A DNA stretch of 64,000 nt from positions 1,240,001 through 1,304,000 of the forward strand of contig NZ_FNAE01000001.1 of the NCBI RefSeq assembly GCF_900101755.1, written 5' to 3'. Positions within the stretch are counted from its first letter, which is position 1; every line of letters starts with the position of its first letter. Shown here piece by piece: positions 57,899 through 64,000 of this stretch. The notes under the pieces were generated by a model. The model made no database searches, had not been told where the DNA came from, and saw only the letters and a list, made by a program, of their open reading frames with translations. Made by a program: the position numbers and the translations under genes. Origin of the DNA: Ectopseudomonas alcaliphila (GTDB taxonomy: Bacteria; Pseudomonadota; Gammaproteobacteria; Pseudomonadales; Pseudomonadaceae).

Positions 57899-59953
57899 CT
57901 AACCCCCCTGAATTTTCTGCAACAGCGGCTCGCACTGGCTCGGCTCGTCGCCTGCACTGGGCGCCACCAGCGCCAGCAAGCCGGCAGCTGGTGCCACCGC
58001 GACGCCGAGCGCAACCAAGCCGGCGCCACGCAATGCCAGCGGCGTGGCCTGCACGCCCGGCGCCGGTTCCTTGAAGGTGCCGCGCACGTAGAGCGGCGAA
58101 CGCAGGGAGAAGATACGAAAACCCTTGGTCGACGGCGTGATGGTGAAATCCAGGCGCTCGCTGGCGAAGTTCGCGTTGCCGTCTACCTTGATCACCGCAT
58201 TGTCGGTGTCGATGACGAACAGCCGCGTGCTCATCAGCCCCTGCTTGATGCCGAGATCGGCCGCCGCGCAGTGGATCTTCACATCCTCGTCGCCGAACAG
58301 CCTGCCCACCAGATAATTGCCGACGTTCAGGCCGGCGATCTCCATCAGCCCGCGACTCACCGCGCCATCGTTGATCAGCATCTTCAGTTCGCCATCGGCG
58401 CTGCCGAGCAACGCCGCCACCGAGTTGCCGCGACCACTGACGCGCGCATCACCATTGAGCGCGCCAAGGCTGGTCTGCATCGGCGCAAAGGTGGGAAACA
58501 GCTGCTTGAGCCTGAGTTCGCGGGCCCGCAAACGCATCTGCCCCTGTAGCGGCGTGGTCGCGCCATTGAGGCGGATCTGCGAGTCGAGCACGCCACCGGC
58601 CATGCCGAAACGCAGCGGTTCCAGACTCAGCATGCCGTCATTGAGCACCACATGGGTGTCCAGATCGGTGATCGGCAACTGCTCGCTGTGCACGATGCGC
58701 TTGCCGACGAAACGCACATCGGCGTCCATCGCGCGCCAGCGGTCGGTACGAAACTCGGAGACGGGCAGCGCCTTGTTCGCCGGCTGCACGTCCCGCTCAC
58801 CACGCTCGCGCTTGTCCTCGCTGGAGTCGGCGCCGATCAGCGGCGCCAGATCGCTGAACAGCAGCTGGTTGGAGGTCAGCCGGCCGGACAGTTTCGGCCG
58901 CAGTTCGCGGGCCACGAACGTCAGGTCGCCATGGATATCGCTGTCGCCGATCCGGCCGTTGAAACCTAGGTAGCGAAAGATCGCCCCGTCGGCATCGTGC
59001 AGATCGGCCTGCAGACGGCCATCGGTGCTATAGGGCGGGGTATCCGGCAGCGTCACACCGGTCAGCGGATACAGATGACCGAGGCTGACGCCAGACAAGC
59101 GCAAACGCAGATCCAGGGCTCCCAGATTTTGCGGATCGGTCAGGCTGCCCGCCAACACGATGCGGGTCGAGCCAATGCGCAGGTCGGCCTGTAGCGGGAA
59201 GGGTTGCGCCGCATCATGCAGCGCCAGCAGGCCACCGACCTTGCCGTTACCGGTCAACGGCTGGCCGCGGAAGCTGCCCTTGGTCTGCCAGGCGAAGGCG
59301 TAATCCTGAGCGCTGGCATTGCTCTCGGCCAGGCGCTCGGCAGCACCCTTGCCGACGATATCGGCGAATGGGATCGGCTCGCCCAGCGGCTGGATAATCG
59401 CCTCCAGACGGGTGTTGCTGACCTTGTCATCCAGCCTCACCTGCCCCTTGTTGAACCCGATGGTGCCGATATCCAGTGTCCAGGGGCTGGGCTGATCGGT
59501 GTCGTCCGCCGGCTCCTTGCCCAGGTCGAACGTCCAGTTCGCCCGACCATCGCTCAGGCGCTGCAGATCGGCGACCGGCGCGCCGAGTTCGATACTGGGG
59601 ATACTCACGGTCTTCCACAAAAGCGCTAGCGGAGACAGGCGAAAGCGCACGCTATCGAGACTGACGAAGGTATCGCCCTGCGCCCAATCGGGGTTGCCCA
59701 GGCGCAACTGCTCGGCGGCAAAATGCGGCCAGGGCATCCAGGCGCTCAAACCCTGCTGACTGGACTCGCGCTGCCAGACCACCCGCAGGTCGCCCTCGAT
59801 GGCGAACGGCCGATTCAAGGCCGCAGAAACCTGCTCGTTGATCAGCGGCCGCGCCCGATTCCAGTCGAACAGCACCAGAAACAGCATCAGCGCTGCCACC
59901 AACAGCAGAAAAACAGCGAGCAACGCGCCCAACAGCTTGCGTACTTGGCGCAC
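57899..59953 (-). CDS. AsmA family protein
   Basis: A 684-residue AsmA-type protein. One N-terminal helix (LLGALLAVFLLLVAALMLFLVLF, residues 7-29) anchors a long periplasmic region with the repeating groove fold. The motif FDWNRARPLINEQVSAALNRPFAIEGDL near the N-terminus and the C-terminal AsmA region (ATTPLQGQMRLRARELRL, LNGDARVSGRGNSVAALLGSADGEL) are typical. AsmA-like proteins are thought to help move phospholipids between the membranes. The last 50 residues are Ala/Pro-rich. It is convergent with fruR. Confidence 0.88.
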   Translation of the reverse strand: MRQVRKLLGALLAVFLLLVAALMLFLVLFDWNRARPLINEQVSAALNRPFAIEGDLRVVWQRESSQQGLSAWMPWPHFAAEQLRLGNPDWAQGDTFVSLDSVRFRLSPLALLWKTVSIPSIELGAPVADLQRLSDGRANWTFDLGKEPADDTDQPSPWTLDIGTIGFNKGQVRLDDKVSNTRLEAIIQPLGEPIPFADIVGKGAAERLAESNASAQDYAFAWQTKGSFRGQPLTGNGKVGGLLALHDAAQPFPLQADLRIGSTRIVLAGSLTDPQNLGALDLRLRLSGVSLGHLYPLTGVTLPDTPPYSTDGRLQADLHDADGAIFRYLGFNGRIGDSDIHGDLTFVARELRPKLSGRLTSNQLLFSDLAPLIGADSSEDKRERGERDVQPANKALPVSEFRTDRWRAMDADVRFVGKRIVHSEQLPITDLDTHVVLNDGMLSLEPLRFGMAGGVLDSQIRLNGATTPLQGQMRLRARELRLKQLFPTFAPMQTSLGALNGDARVSGRGNSVAALLGSADGELKMLINDGAVSRGLMEIAGLNVGNYLVGRLFGDEDVKIHCAAADLGIKQGLMSTRLFVIDTDNAVIKVDGNANFASERLDFTITPSTKGFRIFSLRSPLYVRGTFKEPAPGVQATPLALRGAGLVALGVAVAPAAGLLALVAPSAGDEPSQCEPLLQKIQGG

Positions 59954-60089
59954 CCAGCGACCTCCTTACTTCACTGCCCGAGTGAAACCCATCCATATCC
60001 ATACGACTGAAAAGATTAGCCAACGCTCCCTCACGCTGGCATCAAAGGAGAAAATAGCCGACTCTGAAAGCCCACTGGTGAGCCGAACG

Positions 60090-60869
60090 ATGCGCCTGAT
60101 CGACACCCACACCCACCTCGACTTCCCCGACTTCGACGCCGACCGCGACGAAGTGCTCGCGCGCAGCCGAGCGCTGGGCGTGCAGCGCATGGTGGTGCTT
60201 GGCGTCTACCAGGCCAACTGGCAACGGTTGTGGCAACTGGTCGAGAGAGATGAAAGTCTGTACGCCGCGTTCGGCCTGCACCCGGTCTATCTGGACGACC
60301 ATCATCCGCAGCATCTCGATGAATTGCGCGACTGGCTGGGCAAGCTGGCCGGGCACCGCAAGCTGTGCGCCGTCGGTGAGTTCGGTCTGGATTATTACCT
60401 GGAGCATCTGGATCGGCAGCGGCAGCAGGCACTGTTCGAAGCGCAGCTTGAGCTGGCGGACGAGTTCGAGCTGCCAGCGCTGCTGCACGTACGCCGCGCC
60501 CATGCCGCGACCATCGCCACGCTCAAGCGCTTTCGCCTGGCGCGCGGCGGCATCATTCACGCGTTCGCTGGCAGCAATGAGGAAGCACGCGAGTACATCA
60601 AGCTGGGTTTTCGCCTCGGCCTGGGCGGCGCCGCCACCTGGCCGCAGGCCAATCGCCTGCGCAAGGTGGTGGCAGGGCTGCCGCTGGAGGCCATCGTGCT
60701 GGAAACCGACTCGCCGGACATGGCCCCGGCCATGTACCCGAACCAGCGCAACAGCCCGGAATACCTGACGGACATCTGCAGCGAGCTGGCAGCGCTGCGT
60801 GGCATTACCGCCGAGGAGCTAGCCGCGGCCAGTAGCCGTAACGCGGATGAGTTGTTCGGCTGGGGCTAG
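60090..60869 (+). CDS. TatD-family deoxyribonuclease/hydrolase
   Basis: A 259-residue metal-dependent hydrolase with a TIM-barrel. Metal ligands are visible: His7 and His9 in DTHTHLDF, Glu in VGEFGLDYY, His in ALLHVRRAH, His in IIHAFAGSN, and Asp in LETDSPDM. Family members act as 3'-5' exonucleases or DNA repair nucleases. I chose the ATG at 60090, which gives the standard N-terminus; the frame is open much further upstream without support. Divergent from the AsmA gene. Confidence 0.9.
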   Translation: MRLIDTHTHLDFPDFDADRDEVLARSRALGVQRMVVLGVYQANWQRLWQLVERDESLYAAFGLHPVYLDDHHPQHLDELRDWLGKLAGHRKLCAVGEFGLDYYLEHLDRQRQQALFEAQLELADEFELPALLHVRRAHAATIATLKRFRLARGGIIHAFAGSNEEAREYIKLGFRLGLGGAATWPQANRLRKVVAGLPLEAIVLETDSPDMAPAMYPNQRNSPEYLTDICSELAALRGITAEELAAASSRNADELFGWG

Positions 60870-60910
60870 ACCGCACAGATGGTCAGGCAAATCGCCCGAC
60901 ACGACCGTCC

Positions 60911-61075
60911 GCAGGAGCCCCGCCCCAGGGCGAATGTTTCCAGACCGTGTCGCCCAGATTCGCGGCGGGGCGCCGCTCCTACAGCGTCAGTGCGACGGCC
61001 GTGGGAATGCTGTGGGAGGGGCTTTAGCCGCGACGACTAAAAAAGCATCTCCGCTGAGGCGCCTCCCGCGGAGAA
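60911..61075. repeat. Mixed repeat patch after the TatD gene
   Basis: Two related but distinct inverted families: GCAGGAGCCCCGCCCCAGGG (60911 on) with an inverted partner ending at 60982 (CGCGGCGGGGCGCCGCTCCTAC), then GTGGGAGGGGCTTTAGCCGCGA (61012-61033) with a partner near 61055-61072. The patch lies between convergent genes. Nothing else was seen in this 206-bp gap. Confidence 0.7.
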
Positions 61076-61076
61076 A

Positions 61077-63107
61077 TTAGACCCGGAATGCCCCGATCAA
61101 CTGCTTGAGACGCGAGACCAGTTCGCTCAGTTCACGGCTGGCCTGCTCTGTCTGGCTGGCACCAGCTGCCGTGCGCTCACCCGCGTGGTTGATCTCGACG
61201 ATGTTCTGATCGATATCGTGCGCCACGGCCGTCTGCTGCTCAGCCGCCGCGGCGATCTGCTGGTTCTGATCGACGATCATGCCCACCGCGCCGAGGATGT
61301 TCTCCAGGGCCTGCTGCACCTTGGCCGACTGGCTGACCGTGCCATCCGCCATCTGGTGACTCGCGTTCATCGCCTTTACCGCAGCCCCCACACCGCCCTG
61401 CAGCTTGGCGATCATCGCTTCGATCTCTTCGGTGGACTGCTGCGTACGCTTGGCCAGGTTGCGCACCTCATCGGCCACCACGGCAAAACCGCGCCCCTGT
61501 TCACCGGCGCGCGCGGCCTCGATGGCGGCATTGAGCGCCAGCAGGTTGGTCTGCTCGGCGATGCCCTTGATGACATCGAGCACCTGACTGATCGCCGCAC
61601 TGTCGCTGGCCAGCTGGTTGATCACCGCGACCGACTGATCGATTTCACCGGCAAGACGCTGGATTGCACCGACCTGCTGCTCGACCAGGGCGCGGCCACT
61701 GACCGTTTCCTGATTCACGCTCTGCGCACTACCCACCGCAGCGGCGGCGCTGCGCGCCACCTCCTGGGCAGTGGCAGACATCTGGTTCATCGCCGTGGCT
61801 ACCTGCTCGATCTGCGCACGCTGGCCGGCCACCGCCTGGTTGCTCTCGCCTGAAACCAGCTCGACGCGATCCGCCTGGCCACCGACCTCGCCCACCGTGT
61901 GCCCGACGCGCTCGATCAGGTCATGGATGCGCTCCACGGTCTGGTTGAACACCTGCCCCAACTCGCCCAACTCGTCACGACTTTGCGCCTGGAAGTTGGC
62001 CGTCATATCGCCTGCGGCAACCCTGTCCATCACCCGGCCCAGGTTTTTCAGGGTCGAGCGGGTGGAAACGTAGAAACCGCTGTAGAGGTAGACGATCAGC
62101 AGGAACACCACCACCAGCGCCACCACCAGCAGCACCATCTGCGCCCGGTTTTCGGTGAGTCGCTCGCTCAACTGGCTGTCGAGAAAGGCCAGCAGACCGT
62201 CGTTGAACACATAGGTCTTGGCCATCTGCTGGCTGATCTGGTCGTAGAACTGCGTCCAGGGCGTATCCAGGCTGTCGGCGATGATCACCTGATCCTCGAA
62301 CACCACGCCGCTGTCCTTCAGGCTCTGGCGGCTCGCCTCAGCCAGACTGCCCAGACCGTTCTGCGCCGCAACGTTTCCGGCCAGGGCCTCCTGCAAGTTC
62401 AGGCCGTACTCGGCCTGCAACTTCTCCAGCCGCAACAGCAGGTCGTCGAACTGGGTACTGGCTGCGGAATTGAGAAAGCCCTGCCCCAGGGAATAGGCGC
62501 CAATGGCGCGGCCCTGACTGAGCACATCGGTGATCTGCGGAGTGACGTTGGTGATCAGCTCGGTGATCTGCCGCACCTGGCGTTGCGGGTCCTGACTCAG
62601 CCCTGCCTGACTGGCCACCAGCTTGATGAAGACCTGGGAAGAACCCAGCAGTTTCTCGACGATCACCGTCTTGCTTTGCAGCGAAGTCTCGGCCTCTGCG
62701 CTTTTCAGTTCGGCCAGCAGTTCATCGCGTTTGGCGACGAACTCTGCCGCCTGCTCAGCATCGCTGGTCACCGGCTGAAGCCGTTGCAGCCCGGCACTGA
62801 GCGACTGTTCCAGCTGGTCGATACGCCCTTCCAGATCGCCCGCCTGACCGGACTGGCCGATCATCGCGTTGATCTGCACCAGGTCGTTGAGGCTCTCCAG
62901 ATCGCGGCGCAGCTGCAAGCTACTGCCGAGTAGTTCGAGGCTCTCCAGGGCAGTCTGGGTGCCGACGAACTGACGATAGGAGTCGCGCACCAGATAGAAG
63001 TTGGTGACGAGCATGGGCAGGAAGAATAGAACGCTGATCAGGCTGAACTTCATGCCGAAGCTGAGGCGATTCATCAGCGCGATGGCCGGATACAACACGG
63101 TCTTCAC
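61077..63107 (-). CDS. Methyl-accepting chemotaxis protein
   Basis: A 676-residue chemoreceptor. A first helix near residues 12-35 is followed by a helical periplasmic ligand domain of about 280 residues (large four-helix type), a second helix near 335-360 ([22 protein letters not shown]), HAMP, and the signalling domain with the hairpin tip [20 protein letters not shown] near residue 535. I start at GTG 63107 with CTGGAG upstream; the longer frame to 63299 overlaps the promoter. From memory it resembles PA4520, next to ampE in P. aeruginosa. The ligand is unknown. A FliA-type promoter 180 nt upstream ties it to the flagellar regulon. Confidence 0.9.
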   Translation of the reverse strand: MKTVLYPAIALMNRLSFGMKFSLISVLFFLPMLVTNFYLVRDSYRQFVGTQTALESLELLGSSLQLRRDLESLNDLVQINAMIGQSGQAGDLEGRIDQLEQSLSAGLQRLQPVTSDAEQAAEFVAKRDELLAELKSAEAETSLQSKTVIVEKLLGSSQVFIKLVASQAGLSQDPQRQVRQITELITNVTPQITDVLSQGRAIGAYSLGQGFLNSAASTQFDDLLLRLEKLQAEYGLNLQEALAGNVAAQNGLGSLAEASRQSLKDSGVVFEDQVIIADSLDTPWTQFYDQISQQMAKTYVFNDGLLAFLDSQLSERLTENRAQMVLLVVALVVVFLLIVYLYSGFYVSTRSTLKNLGRVMDRVAAGDMTANFQAQSRDELGELGQVFNQTVERIHDLIERVGHTVGEVGGQADRVELVSGESNQAVAGQRAQIEQVATAMNQMSATAQEVARSAAAAVGSAQSVNQETVSGRALVEQQVGAIQRLAGEIDQSVAVINQLASDSAAISQVLDVIKGIAEQTNLLALNAAIEAARAGEQGRGFAVVADEVRNLAKRTQQSTEEIEAMIAKLQGGVGAAVKAMNASHQMADGTVSQSAKVQQALENILGAVGMIVDQNQQIAAAAEQQTAVAHDIDQNIVEINHAGERTAAGASQTEQASRELSELVSRLKQLIGAFRV

Positions 63108-63516
63108 TAGACGTCTCCAGTTGCCATTATTGTTATAGGTGTTGCTGGGGCGGCCGCTGAGCCTCTCACGGGCTGATGACAGCGTCCTGCGTCGCCCGAC
63201 CTGTGGTGCACAGATCGATGCGGCGAATACAGGCAGATAAATGTGACGAAGATCACCAAACAGGGTCGCCCACCGCCTCCTTATACCCCTTATCGACACG
63301 GCTCTCTGTAACTTAAAGTTAAACGCACCCGGCAGTGCTTCAGCCTATGCGCCGCAGGAGGAACCTCGATTCAGGGCGGAGGTGAGGTTCCCCGTACGCC
63401 GTCATTCGCTACGGGGCGCGGCACCTAAAATTCGTCAGGGTCTGGCGATACACCTCGGTGCACGATGGCGGGTTTCACCCGCACTAGAGAGAGCGGCCAG
63501 GGCATGAAGGAAAGTG
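63108..63516. other. Intergenic region between the chemoreceptor and ampE
   Basis: A 409-bp gap. It holds the FliA-type promoter of the chemoreceptor (63290-63316) with a 180-nt leader, and a weak stem (GGAACCTC at 63360-63367 with GAGGTTCC at 63384-63391, 16-nt loop). I see no gene in it. Confidence 0.5.
63290..63316 (-). promoter_or_regulatory. FliA (sigma-28)-type promoter of the chemoreceptor
   Basis: On the minus strand TTAAGTTA and GTCGATAA are separated by 11 nt, matching TAAAGTTT-N11-GCCGATAA at 6 of 8 and 7 of 8 positions. Such promoters drive late flagellar and chemotaxis genes. Confidence 0.7.
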
Positions 63517-64000
63517 CTAGATGAACAGCACCCACACCGCGTAACCGGCGTACCAGACCACCGCTGCACGAATCAGCAGCTGCCACAGCTGATCGAGGGT
63601 ATCGACGCCCTCCTCGCCCATCACCGGCGGCGGCATCTCACCCGCTGCACGCCCGGCCTTGATCACCAGCTGCGCAGCAGAAATGTCCCAGCTCAGCAGC
63701 TCATGCAGCAAGGCGCGGCTGACGGCGACGAAGTTGCCGACCAGCGCGAAACTGGAGGCCAGCACCCGCGCCGGCAGCCAATCGAAGGCGTGGCGCAGCT
63801 GTACGGCGCGCTCACGCAGGGCTGGCTGTTGCGCATGCTCAGCGCTCAAGGCCAACAGGCGATAAGCCAGCGCCGCCATCGGGCCGAGCAGCAGATACCA
63901 GAAGATAACGGCGAAAAAGCTCTGATAGGCCTGCCATAGGAGATGACCCTGAACCTGCTGCAGCAGCTCGGTACCCTCTTCCGGCTGCAGTGCCAGATCA
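63517..64000 (-). CDS. ampE: AmpE-like regulatory signalling membrane protein, C-terminal part
   Basis: The frame is open from the window edge to the stop at 63517, giving the last 160 residues of an integral membrane protein. It reads WQAYQSFFAVIFWYLLLGPMAALAYRLL near its visible start, then LRHAFDWLPARVLASSFALVGNF and a last helix (AAVVWYAGYAVWVLFI). The WLPAR segment and layout are those of AmpE, an inner-membrane protein encoded with ampD in the beta-lactamase induction locus, and of its relative CobD/CbiB. The N-terminal part lies outside the window. Neighbour ampD is not visible. Confidence 0.82.
   Translation of the reverse strand, partial: DLALQPEEGTELLQQVQGHLLWQAYQSFFAVIFWYLLLGPMAALAYRLLALSAEHAQQPALRERAVQLRHAFDWLPARVLASSFALVGNFVAVSRALLHELLSWDISAAQLVIKAGRAAGEMPPPVMGEEGVDTLDQLWQLLIRAAVVWYAGYAVWVLFI

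Noticed and set aside
63360..63391. GGAACCTC/GAGGTTCC stem near ampE as a terminator
   Set aside because: 16-nt loop and no T-run; too weak to call.

Overview
The window looks like the chromosome of a Pseudomonas (sensu lato), probably near the mendocina/pseudoalcaligenes/oleovorans group. The grounds are high GC, the gene families present (AmiE, the fused FruB, a CopZ/CopA/CueR set, a PiuB-like reductase, AmpE) and many copies of the GTAGGAGCC(G/C)GCTTGC(G/C)GGCGAT palindromic repeat typical of this genus. The species call is an inference. I found no tRNA, rRNA, CRISPR array, prophage or insertion sequence. The only mobile-type gene is a REP-associated tyrosine transposase.

1-11.2 kb, export and copper: the tail of a DUF411 protein, a YpfJ-type zinc peptidase, a Bcr/CflA transporter, and an RND efflux pair with a divergent TetR regulator. 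Next comes a copper module: copZ, a small secreted protein, copA and cueR, with two CueR-type operators and a 140-bp inverted-repeat element in the copA leader. 11.2-15 kb: RIO-type kinase, a LysR regulator divergent from an NmrA-like oxidoreductase, a DUF2218 protein and orphan pxpA.

15-29 kb, iron: a CirA-like TonB receptor, ornithine decarboxylase speC (the one non-iron gene), then on the minus strand a PiuB-like flavin reductase, a PfeRS-like two-component system, a second TonB receptor, a siderophore-type ABC importer and a second DUF2218 gene. Four Fur-box-like sites sit at the promoters. 29.2-31.5 kb: prfC, then a RAYT transposase gene bracketed by two REP pairs.

31.5-45.3 kb, short-chain amides: AmiB-like AAA+ ATPase, aliphatic amidase AmiE, FmdB, formamidase FmdA and a five-gene urea/amide ABC importer. 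Divergent from them are a 1131-residue protein that fuses an NCS1 permease, a Cys cluster, a histidine kinase and a receiver, and a LuxR-type response regulator. REP pairs occupy most gene junctions here. A shared palindrome (TACGT-N6-ACGTA) lies upstream of both the importer and fmdA. This is the best candidate for an undescribed regulatory system: a transporter-like sensor controlling amide uptake and hydrolysis.

45.4-64 kb: PQQ glucose dehydrogenase gcd, sirtuin cobB, a large unassigned membrane protein with an EF-hand-like loop, the fructose PTS operon fruB-fruK-fruA with divergent fruR and its operator, an AsmA protein, a TatD nuclease, a chemoreceptor with a FliA-type promoter, and the 3' part of ampE.
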